Assembly: GCF_007741475.1 (NCBI RefSeq)
Contig: NZ_CP036261.1
Coordinates: 2,976,001-3,040,000, forward strand
Direction of reading: 5' to 3'
Length of the DNA: 64,000 nt
DNA from: Rosistilla ulvae
GTDB lineage: Bacteria > Planctomycetota > Planctomycetia > Pirellulales > Pirellulaceae
A program made the position numbers and the translations under genes. The notes under the pieces are model-generated. The model did not search any database and was not told the origin of the DNA. It saw only the letters and a program-made list of their open reading frames with translations. Every line of letters begins with the position of its first letter. The stretch's first letter is position 1. Positions 43,212 through 50,195 of this stretch are shown piece by piece.

Positions 43212-44534
43212 ATGAACGCATTGCAAAGCTTAACATGGTCGCTGGACGGTTGGATCATCGTCGCGGGATGTCTTTGCGCGCTTTCAGCGGCGTTGCTCGG
43301 CAATTTCCTGGTACTTCGCAAGATGAGCATGCTGGGCGACGCGATCACCCACGCGGTCCTGCCCGGCCTAGCTGCGGCGTTTCTGCTGACGGGCAATCGC
43401 AGCAGCATCGCGATGTTTGTCGGCGCGGTGATCGTCGGCGTGCTGACGGCGCTGTTCAGCGAGTGGATCCGAGGGTTTGGCAAAGTCGATGAAGGGGCGT
43501 CGATGGGAGTCGTCTTTACCTCGCTATTTGCCCTTGGTCTGGTGATGATCGTGCAAGCCGCCGATCACGTCGATCTCGATCCGGGCTGCGTGTTGTATGG
43601 CGCGATCGAATTGACGCCGTTGGATCTTGTGCGTTTCGCCGGGCTGGAAATCCCCCGCGTCGTCGCGGTGCTGAGCGTGGTGCTGTGCATCAACATCGCA
43701 TTTGTGACGCTGTTCTATAAAGAGTTGAAACTCAGTTCGTTCGACGCTTCGCTGGCGACCGCGTTGGGCTTTCGAGCGACGTTGATCCATTATTCGCTGA
43801 TGACGCTGGTGGCGATCACCGCGGTGGCAAGTTTTGAAAGCGTCGGCAATATCTTGGTCGTGGCAATGTTTGTTGTGCCGCCAGCGGCGGCGCTGATGTT
43901 GACCGATCGGCTGTGGATGGTGATTTTGCTGAGCAGTCTGATCGCGATCGCCTCGGGCGTGCTAGGGCATCTGTCGGCGCTGGTCGTTCCCGGTTGGTTC
44001 GGGTACCGCAGCACAAGCACCTCGGGGATGATGGCCGTTGCCACGGGGTTGCTGTTTGTTGTCGCGATGCTGTTTGGACCTCGACACGGTGTGCTGGTCA
44101 AATCGATTCGGCGGCGAATCCTCAGCTGGCGGATCTTGGCGGAAGATGTGTTGGCGGTGATGTTCCGCATGGAAGAGCACCGCGACCATGTTGTCGCGAC
44201 GGGAGCCCAGTTGGGGCAACGCTTGATGGCCGGTCCGCTCTCGACTGCTGTGTTGTTGCGAATGCATCAAGGGCGTGGCAACGTGCAACCGATCGACGCC
44301 GGATATCGGTTGACCAAGCGTGGACGCACCCAGGCGCGGTGGCTTGTCCGCAGCCATCGCCTGTGGGAACAATACCTTGTCGATGAAGCGGGAGTCGACA
44401 CCGACCGACTGCACGCCAAAGCGGACGCTCTGGAACATGTGACCGATGCGGAGATGGGGGACAAGTTGAATCGCGAGACCCGCGATACGCAAACCGATCC
44501 CCACGGCAGTCCGATCCCACCGCTAGAGCACTGA
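43212..44534 (+). CDS. Metal ABC transporter permease fused to a DtxR/MntR-like domain
   Basis: 440 residues from the ATG at 43212, with GGAG just upstream. Residues 1-300 form an ABC-3 family permease (ZnuB/MntB/TroC type): about eight membrane segments, GDAITHAVLPGLAAA, LGFRATLIHYSLM and VVAMFVVPPAAALML. From about residue 310 a soluble domain follows whose end (HRLWEQYLVDEAGVDTDRLH, ADALEHVTDAEM, DPHGSPIP) is the iron-dependent repressor metal-binding domain, including the His and Glu residues of the family. The protein could be a permease that senses cytosolic Mn2+ or Fe2+ on its own tail (inference). No ABC ATPase, binding protein or separate repressor is beside it in this window. Confidence 0.88.
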   Translation: MNALQSLTWSLDGWIIVAGCLCALSAALLGNFLVLRKMSMLGDAITHAVLPGLAAAFLLTGNRSSIAMFVGAVIVGVLTALFSEWIRGFGKVDEGASMGVVFTSLFALGLVMIVQAADHVDLDPGCVLYGAIELTPLDLVRFAGLEIPRVVAVLSVVLCINIAFVTLFYKELKLSSFDASLATALGFRATLIHYSLMTLVAITAVASFESVGNILVVAMFVVPPAAALMLTDRLWMVILLSSLIAIASGVLGHLSALVVPGWFGYRSTSTSGMMAVATGLLFVVAMLFGPRHGVLVKSIRRRILSWRILAEDVLAVMFRMEEHRDHVVATGAQLGQRLMAGPLSTAVLLRMHQGRGNVQPIDAGYRLTKRGRTQARWLVRSHRLWEQYLVDEAGVDTDRLHAKADALEHVTDAEMGDKLNRETRDTQTDPHGSPIPPLEH

Positions 44535-44620
44535 TCGGCGCGGCTTGGATACGCGAGCCTCAGGAGCCGCGTTCCTGCATCTATGGCACGCCAACTTTCG
44601 GTTTGAAGCTGTCAGGCAGT

Positions 44621-46024
44621 TCATGCAATCAGCTCATCGATCACCTTGCCGCCGAATTGACTGAGCTGTTTAAAGCGTCCGGCGTGATAGTAAGTCAGTT
44701 TGTTGTCGTCCAAGCCCAGCAGGCGAAGCAGGGTGCAGTGGAAATCGCGGACGTGGTGGACGTTTTCGACAGCGGTCATGCCCAGCTCGTCGGTCGCTCC
44801 GATCGTATGTCCGGCATTGCAGCCGCCTCCAGCCATCCAGATCGTCATCGCGTTGGGATTGTGATCGCGACCGTATGCTACGCCGCCACGAACTCCGTTG
44901 TCCGGAGTGCGACCGAATTCGCCGCACCACACGATCAGTGTGCTCTCCAACAATCCACGCTGTTTCAAGTCTTGGATCAGCGCGGCGATCGGTTGATCGA
45001 CGCTGCGGACTAGGTTGCCGTGAGCGCGTTCGATGTAGTCGTGGCTGTCCCAGGAACCGTTGTAGAGTTGGACGAAGCGGACTCCTTTTTCAACCATCTT
45101 TCGAGCCAGCAGGCACTTGCGGCCAAAGGCATCGGTCGCCTCGCCGCCGATGCCATAAAGGTCCAGCGTCTTCGCGTCCTCTCCCGATAGATCGATCGCA
45201 TTGGGGACTTCCATCTGCATCCGGAAGGCCAGTTCATAACTTTCGATCCGAGCGTTTAGGTCATCGTGAGCGGGATGCTTCGCGGCATGGTCGGCGTTGA
45301 GCTTGTTCAAAAAATCGAGATTCGCTCGCTGCCTCGCGGCGGTCACGCCGGGCGGCGGTTGCAGGTCGAGGATCGGCGATCCCTTGGGACGCAGCGGCGT
45401 TCCCTGATAGAAAGCGGGCAGGTAGCCGTTGCTCCAATTCGCCGCGCCGCCTTGAGGATACGACACCTCGGGCAGGACCAGGAAGCCGGGCAGGTTTTGG
45501 TTTTCGCTACCCAGTCCATAAGTCACCCAAGCTCCCAGTCCCGGATCGCCGCCAAAGCGATTGCCGCAGTTCATTTGATACATCGCCGTCGGATGATTGA
45601 CGCTGTCGACTTGGCATCCGCGATAGAAGCACAAGTCGTCGGCGAGCTTGGACAGGTGCGTCCAGTTGTCCGCCATGTCGGCTCCGCTTTCGCCATGTTT
45701 GCCGAAACGAAACGGACTTTCGACGTAGTAGCGTTTGCCGCTTTTCATCGCCGATTTCTGCTCTCCCCGGCGAGTGAATTCCTTCAAGTGCAACTTGCGC
45801 AGCGACGGCTTGGGGTCGAAGGTGTCGATGTGCGAAGGCCCACCCTCCATCATCAGAAAGATGCAGTTCCTAGCCTTCGCCGGAAAATGTCCAGCCTTGG
45901 GAGCAAGGGGGGAAGTGGAGGTGCCGTTGGCACGGGCATCGTCGGAAACCAGTGCAGTCGCGGCGATGCTGCCAAGCGAGGTGCCAAGTCGGAAAAGACT
46001 TTCGCGGCGATTGATTGTATGCAT
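44621..46024 (-). CDS. DUF1501 protein with Tat-like signal
   Basis: 467 residues from the ATG at 46024, or 472 from 46039 (MLDSTMHTINRRES); both ATG codons lie in or beside a 15-base direct repeat. The N-terminus (NRRESLFRLGTSLGSIAATA) is a twin-arginine-type signal. The body shows DUF1501 features: IFLMMEGGPSHIDTFDPKP, NGSWDSHDYIERAHGNL, WCGEFGRTPDNGV. The family shares an alkaline-phosphatase/sulfatase-like fold and is almost always paired with PSD1 proteins in planctomycetes; its reaction is unknown. The partner PSD1 gene lies upstream at 46881 in the same direction, but 857 bases of repeats and a RAYT gene lie between. Confidence 0.9.
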   Translation of the reverse strand: MHTINRRESLFRLGTSLGSIAATALVSDDARANGTSTSPLAPKAGHFPAKARNCIFLMMEGGPSHIDTFDPKPSLRKLHLKEFTRRGEQKSAMKSGKRYYVESPFRFGKHGESGADMADNWTHLSKLADDLCFYRGCQVDSVNHPTAMYQMNCGNRFGGDPGLGAWVTYGLGSENQNLPGFLVLPEVSYPQGGAANWSNGYLPAFYQGTPLRPKGSPILDLQPPPGVTAARQRANLDFLNKLNADHAAKHPAHDDLNARIESYELAFRMQMEVPNAIDLSGEDAKTLDLYGIGGEATDAFGRKCLLARKMVEKGVRFVQLYNGSWDSHDYIERAHGNLVRSVDQPIAALIQDLKQRGLLESTLIVWCGEFGRTPDNGVRGGVAYGRDHNPNAMTIWMAGGGCNAGHTIGATDELGMTAVENVHHVRDFHCTLLRLLGLDDNKLTYYHAGRFKQLSQFGGKVIDELIA

Positions 46025-46039
46025 GGTTGAGTCCAACAT
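46025..46039. repeat. 15-base direct repeat, copy 1
   Basis: GGTTGAGTCCAACAT, identical to 46725-46739 exactly 700 bases away. It overlaps the start region of the DUF1501 gene. Each copy is followed 8-9 bases later by an AATACCAGCACGA half-palindrome, so the two copies bracket the RAYT module. Confidence 0.8.
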
Positions 46040-46047
46040 ATTTAGGC

Positions 46048-46073
46048 AATACCAGCACGAAGCGAAAACGCGT
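46048..46073. repeat. Decayed half of the AGCACGAAGCG palindrome
   Basis: AATACCAGCACGAAGCG followed by a degenerate end (AAAACGCGTG) resembles one arm of the palindromes at 46105 and 46747. No opposite arm was seen immediately beside it. Confidence 0.65.
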
Positions 46074-46104
46074 GCACACCACACGTTCAAAGCCGCGTAT
46101 CAAA

Positions 46105-46170
46105 AATACTAGCACGAAGCGCAAGCGAGTGATTCCACTTGTTCACTCGCTTGCGCTTCGTGCTAGTATT
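46105..46170. repeat. REP-like palindrome at the 3' end of the RAYT gene
   Basis: The arms 46105-46132 and 46143-46170 form a perfect 28-base inverted repeat (core ACTCGCTTGCGCTTCGTGCT) with a 10-base spacer. The right arm includes the RAYT stop codon (minus strand TAC-TAG). The same core occurs at 46747-46865 and three times at 51695-51819. Confidence 0.92.
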
Positions 46171-46669
46171 GGTCTTCGAGTCCTTTTCTGTCCTGAGCTT
46201 CTCTCACGTATGCTATCGCGGATTCTAGATCGGCTTCGTGATTGATGTATCGGCAACTAGCACCTTCGGTCCAAAAGTGTTCACGCTTTGGATAGCTTGC
46301 TTTCAACTTACGAGTACACCAGGCTTTCAGTTGATCACGAACGGTTTCTGGTGGATATCCACTTGCGGTCGCAATCACATGGACATGATTCGATCGCGCA
46401 CTGACTTCATGCAGCAACCAGTTCCGGATTTTGCAATGCTCCTCCACCGTCGCTTCAACGACCTGGCGGTTATCAACCGTTAACAGGAACTCAGGTTCTT
46501 TCATCTGAGACTTGGCAAACTTTTGCAGTGGTTCGCAAGGAGGCCTCGCTCCTCCTTTTCCCCATTGATGCCAACCACGCTCGTCTCCGGGAAGCCAAGT
46601 CCCATAACATGTCCACGTGACAAAATATGCGAGGGGCTCTTCGGTGTTGAATGGGCGATCGGACATCAA
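46163..46669 (-). CDS. REP-associated tyrosine transposase (RAYT), Y1/IS200-like fold
   Basis: 168 residues. The N-terminus (AYFVTWTCYGTWLPGDERGW) is diagnostic of the RAYT/Transposase_17 family. The HUH-type metal motif is NHVHVIATASG, and the likely catalytic Tyr is in AIAYVREAQD near the C-terminus. RAYTs are single-copy, domesticated relatives of IS200/IS605 transposases that cut and move small palindromic REP elements. Here the gene is flanked on both sides by palindromes with the same core (46105-46170, 46747-46865), and its stop codon lies inside one. It sits between two genes that usually form an operon (PSD1, DUF1501). The catalytic residues look intact, so it may be active. Confidence 0.88.
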   Translation of the reverse strand: MMSDRPFNTEEPLAYFVTWTCYGTWLPGDERGWHQWGKGGARPPCEPLQKFAKSQMKEPEFLLTVDNRQVVEATVEEHCKIRNWLLHEVSARSNHVHVIATASGYPPETVRDQLKAWCTRKLKASYPKREHFWTEGASCRYINHEADLESAIAYVREAQDRKGLEDQY

Positions 46670-46724
46670 CCTGCGCTCCGGCGAACAGCGATCGCGACAT
46701 TCACGACGCAGGATTCAATGTAAC

Positions 46725-46739
46725 GGTTGAGTCCAACAT
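46725..46739. repeat. 15-base direct repeat, copy 2
   Basis: Identical to 46025-46039. On the minus strand it reads ATGTTGGACTCAACC, the start of the DUF1501 gene in copy 1, but here the frame ends after about 12 codons. It looks like a duplicated remnant of that start. Confidence 0.8.
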
Positions 46740-46746
46740 CTCCAAA

Positions 46747-46865
46747 AATACCAGCACGACGCGCAAGCGAGTGGTCATCCCCCAATAAACGCACGACCGC
46801 AAGCGGGGGGCGTTCGTTCGTAGGCTAATTCATTCATTCACTCGCTTGCGCTTCGTGCTAGTATT
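46747..46865. repeat. REP-like palindrome pair upstream of the RAYT gene
   Basis: The left arm 46747-46773 and right arm 46839-46865 match the palindrome core with two changes in the left arm. The 65 bases between them include GC-rich partial repeats (GACCGCAAGCGGGG). It lies between the PSD1 stop (46881) and the RAYT gene. Confidence 0.85.
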
Positions 46866-46880
46866 GGTGCTTGGCGACCA

Positions 46881-49800
46881 TCAGTACACGTATACAAATT
46901 CGTTGCTATTCATCAGCACTAAACAAACATCCGCCAAGGCTCGGGCTTTTTGATCCATTTCGCTCGGTTGGATATCGGGTTGGAAGTCGTCGAGAGCGTG
47001 TCTTGTTTCGGTGAAACGGAATCGCTCGCCAGTGTTCTCCTCAACCGCTTCGCGGATGACTTCACGAGCTGGCGGGTCGACCGGATCCGCTGTCGCTGGC
47101 AGCATCGACCAGATCCGCTGCCAATGCGTCACGGATCGCTCGATCTCTTCCGCCGTCGCTTCGCGGCTAAACAATCGTTGATAAATCATGCCGATCGCTT
47201 CGGTCGGATCGGAGGTGTTTTGTATCGCTTCGCTTGCCAATGCCCTCGCCCGGGCGTGGGTGTTGCGGCTGTTAAACATTGCAAACACCTGCGGCGTGAC
47301 TGTCGATGTGTCGCGGCGTTCGCAGGAGAAGTCGGGGGATGGCGCGTTGAAGACTTCGAGCCCCGGAGTGACTAAGCCGCGGAGTTTCAAGACGTAGATC
47401 GAGCGGCGGTTGCGTTGCTGTGGCTTGGGATTCGGTGTCCACGCCGCAGCAAACGTTCCCATCACCTGACGCGGTTGCAACGCAACTTCCGCATTGATGA
47501 TCGGTCGGCAGGGAATGCCACCCACCGCGGGATTTAATTCGCCGCTGACACTCAGCATCGAATCGCGAAGCTCTTCGGCACTCAAACGCCGCGGCAGGAA
47601 GACTGCGTACGCGTACGACGCGCGGGCCATCGCGTCGCGATCAAGCGTTTGGGGCTCTTGTGTTTCATCCGCTTCCGCGGGGTGCGGGTATCGAGTCGAC
47701 CGACAATAGGTGTCGGAGTTCATGATCGTGCGGTGCAGGTGCTTGATCGACCAACCGCTGGCAACCAGTTCACCAGCTAACCAATCGAGCAACTCGGGAT
47801 GCGTGGGGCGTTTGCCAGTCGAGCCGAAGTTATTGGGATTTCTCGCGATCGCGCGACCAAAGTGCCATTGCCAGATCCGGTTCGCGATCACGCGCGTGGT
47901 GAGCGGATTTTTGGGATCGGCGATCCAATTGGCGAGCACTGTTCGGCGACCATCAATCGTTCCGGGGATCTCCGCCGAAACCTGGTCCGCGATCACACTC
48001 AACACTCCCGCAGCGACAGGTTCGCCCGCGTCAAACGGGTCGCCGCCGGTATGGATCACCGATTTTTCGAGCTCACCGCGAGTGCGATCATTGGGCATTC
48101 GAAGCGGTTGGGAGACGGATGTCATCGACGGCGTGTGGCCGTTGTAGACCGAATGCGCAAAAGGTTGGTAGCGATCGAATTCCCATTGCAGTCGTTGCAT
48201 GCCTTTGCGAGAGACGCGTTCGAGCCCAAATTGTTGCGGAGTGAATCCGACGCGGACCGGTGGTATCTCCTGTGGATCGACTCCCGCAGAGATCAGAGCA
48301 CCACGAGCGGCAGCAAAAATCCCCCGCCCCGAACGTTTCTGTTTTGCCTTGGCAACCGCATCGTTCCATCGCTGCTTGATGGTCGCCTTTCGCTCCGCGA
48401 AAGTGTGTTCAGCTTGAGTCGTCGTTTGCTCCGCAGTCGGGCGTTGATCATCGGAACGCTCTTTCGCGGAGCGAAAGACGCCCATGTCGGCGTACCATTT
48501 TTCTGCGTTCTCCAGCAGGACTTCATCTAACTGCTGCTGCGTTTGGGCGTAGCTGTTCCGCTGCTGTTCGAGATACGTCTTCTCATCAAAACCGCTGGTG
48601 TTCTCATCCCGCAGAAAACGGGCAGGTCGTTCCGCCAATTGCGTCGTCGCGAAAACGGCTTGGATGCTGTAATAATCGCGAGTAGGGATCGGATCGAATT
48701 TGTGATCGTGACAACGACAGCATTGCAGCGATTGGCCGAGAAACGTTTCGCCCACGCTGTTGGTCACGTCGTCCAGGAATCGCATTCGGGCTACCTTGGC
48801 GACTTCCATGCCTGTCAATTCCCAAGGGCCCATGCGAAGGAACCCCACGGCGATGATGCCTTCAGGATCGTCGGGATCGATCTCGTCCCCCGCGATCTGC
48901 TCGCGGACAAATTGGTCGTAAGGTTTGTCGTCGTTAAACGACCGAATGACATAGTCGCGGTATCGCCAGGCGTTGCCCCGCTGGTAATCGTTAGCGAAGC
49001 CGGAGGAGTCGGCGTAGCGAGTCACGTCGAGCCAATGTTGGGCCATCCGTTCGCCGTAATGAGGTGAAGCGAGCAAGCGATCGACGAGCGATCGAAAGGC
49101 GGTTTTGTCATCCGCTGGGTCGCTGAGGAAGCTAGCGATCTCGCCGGGCGTCGGTGGCAATCCGGTCAGATCGAAGGTTGCGCGGCGGATCAGCGTCCGG
49201 CGGTCCGCTCGCGGTGCGACGGCGATCCCGTCGGGCATTGCATCGTCGATAAAGTGATCGACATCGCCCCGTTTCGCTCCGCCAGAGTGCGCAGCGTTTG
49301 CCGCACTTTCGTGGAGCGAAAGGCGACCTTTGACCGGTTGATACGCCCACAGGCCCGCCGGGTCGTAGCGCCGGTTGGTCCAGTTGCTATCGAGACCGCC
49401 GGAGGTGTTGACCTTCACGCCATCTTCGGACGACCAGGCGTCGGCGTATTCCGTTTCGATCGCGAGCGTCCGTTCATCCGCTGGCCAGTGGGCTCCCGTT
49501 TCAATCCAACGCCCGAGCCACCGGAGTTGTTCATCGCTGAGGGCTTCGCTTTCTTTCGGTGGCATCGCTGAGAAAGCGTCTTCGCCTCGTGCCGCCGCCA
49601 GATAGATCGAACTCGCGTTGGGCTGTCCCGGTACGATGCCAGCTTCGCCGCTGTCTCCGCCGGCAAGCAATGGAGCGATCGCGCGGAAGTCGATTCCGCC
49701 TTCGATCGCTTCGGGATCCTGGCCGTGACAGCCGAGGCACTTCTCACGGAACATCGGTGCGATCCGGCGGACGAAGAGGACTTCGCTTTCGCCGGATAGT

Positions 49801-49934
49801 TCTTTGTTTGGTTTGTCTGCGGCGCTTGCCGGTGCGATACCGCTGGTGAGGAGGATTGCCAGGAGGGCCAACGTGTGGATTGTTCGAATGATCGATCGGT
49901 GGGGACGCACTTTCGCGGAGCGAAAGGCGACCAT
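46881..49934 (-). CDS. PSCyt1/DUF1549/DUF1553 (PSD1) planctomycete protein
   Basis: 1017 residues if started at the ATG at 49934; in-frame starts at 49991 and 50024 are possible. A signal peptide (TIHTLALLAILLTSGIAPA) is followed by a planctomycete cytochrome c-like domain with the haem motif CLGCHG, then DUF1549 (FDLTGLPPTPGEIASFL, RMAQHWLDVTRYADSSG) and DUF1553 (TRVIANRIWQWHFGRAI, RRLSAEELRDSML). Such proteins accompany DUF1501 proteins and sulfatases in planctomycetes; the function is unknown. Its frame contains palindromic repeat segments at 48379-48485, 49262-49330 and 49910-49934, which add short charged stretches (FRSAKER, TFAERKATIK, SGGAKRGDVD). The likely start codon also lies in a repeat. 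It is divergent from a sulfatase gene. Confidence 0.9.
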   Translation of the reverse strand: MVAFRSAKVRPHRSIIRTIHTLALLAILLTSGIAPASAADKPNKELSGESEVLFVRRIAPMFREKCLGCHGQDPEAIEGGIDFRAIAPLLAGGDSGEAGIVPGQPNASSIYLAAARGEDAFSAMPPKESEALSDEQLRWLGRWIETGAHWPADERTLAIETEYADAWSSEDGVKVNTSGGLDSNWTNRRYDPAGLWAYQPVKGRLSLHESAANAAHSGGAKRGDVDHFIDDAMPDGIAVAPRADRRTLIRRATFDLTGLPPTPGEIASFLSDPADDKTAFRSLVDRLLASPHYGERMAQHWLDVTRYADSSGFANDYQRGNAWRYRDYVIRSFNDDKPYDQFVREQIAGDEIDPDDPEGIIAVGFLRMGPWELTGMEVAKVARMRFLDDVTNSVGETFLGQSLQCCRCHDHKFDPIPTRDYYSIQAVFATTQLAERPARFLRDENTSGFDEKTYLEQQRNSYAQTQQQLDEVLLENAEKWYADMGVFRSAKERSDDQRPTAEQTTTQAEHTFAERKATIKQRWNDAVAKAKQKRSGRGIFAAARGALISAGVDPQEIPPVRVGFTPQQFGLERVSRKGMQRLQWEFDRYQPFAHSVYNGHTPSMTSVSQPLRMPNDRTRGELEKSVIHTGGDPFDAGEPVAAGVLSVIADQVSAEIPGTIDGRRTVLANWIADPKNPLTTRVIANRIWQWHFGRAIARNPNNFGSTGKRPTHPELLDWLAGELVASGWSIKHLHRTIMNSDTYCRSTRYPHPAEADETQEPQTLDRDAMARASYAYAVFLPRRLSAEELRDSMLSVSGELNPAVGGIPCRPIINAEVALQPRQVMGTFAAAWTPNPKPQQRNRRSIYVLKLRGLVTPGLEVFNAPSPDFSCERRDTSTVTPQVFAMFNSRNTHARARALASEAIQNTSDPTEAIGMIYQRLFSREATAEEIERSVTHWQRIWSMLPATADPVDPPAREVIREAVEENTGERFRFTETRHALDDFQPDIQPSEMDQKARALADVCLVLMNSNEFVYVY
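48379..48485. repeat. Intragenic palindromic repeat inside the PSD1 gene
   Basis: The arm 48379-48403 (core CGCCTTTCGCTCCGCGAAAG) and the opposite arm 48461-48485 pair with two mismatches across a 57-base spacer. The same element is perfect at 50095-50163. It stays in frame and encodes FRSAKER and TFAERKATIK. Confidence 0.9.
49262..49330. repeat. Second intragenic copy of the palindromic repeat
   Basis: The right arm 49306-49330 matches the consensus with two changes; the left arm (about 49262-49287) is more decayed. It encodes RLSLHES and SGGAKRGD in the PSD1 frame, a different frame of the element from the copy at 48379. Confidence 0.8.
49910..49934. repeat. Half-palindrome at the PSD1 start
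   Basis: A single 25-base arm identical to the arm at 50139-50163. On the minus strand it begins ATGGTCGCCTTTCGC, so it supplies a possible start codon and the first eight residues (MVAFRSAK) ahead of the PSD1 signal peptide. Confidence 0.85.
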
Positions 49935-50094
49935 TGCCGCAACGACGCCTGTTTGCCGTGTGCTGGAATCGGGTTCTGTTCGTCCGTACATATTCTTTCC
50001 CGCACAGGCAGCTTGGTTGGACAAGAAAATCGCCAGAGGCTTGAATTATGGTCGATTCTGCATACCCCTGCCATACAATCGGGTCGCCGCCCCC

Positions 50095-50163
50095 ATGGTC
50101 GCCTTTCGCTCCGCGAAAGTGCGGTCCGGATGCACGCTCTTTCGCGGAGCGAAAGGCGACCAT
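50095..50163. repeat. Perfect palindromic repeat between the PSD1 and sulfatase genes
   Basis: Arms 50095-50119 and 50139-50163 form a perfect 25-base inverted repeat (core CGCCTTTCGCTCCGCGAAAG) with a 19-base spacer. It lies in the region between two divergent genes, 32 bases before the sulfatase start, and could affect expression of either. Confidence 0.92.
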
Positions 50164-50195
50164 CGAACTACCTTCCCAACGTACGGATAAATACG

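Noticed and set aside
48379-49934. A tandem protein domain in the PSD1 protein
   Set aside because: The repeated peptides come from one DNA palindrome read in different frames, so they are not a repeated protein domain.
49875-50195. Upstream extension of the second sulfatase
   Set aside because: It crosses the palindrome and the divergent PSD1 start; the signal peptide begins at 50196.
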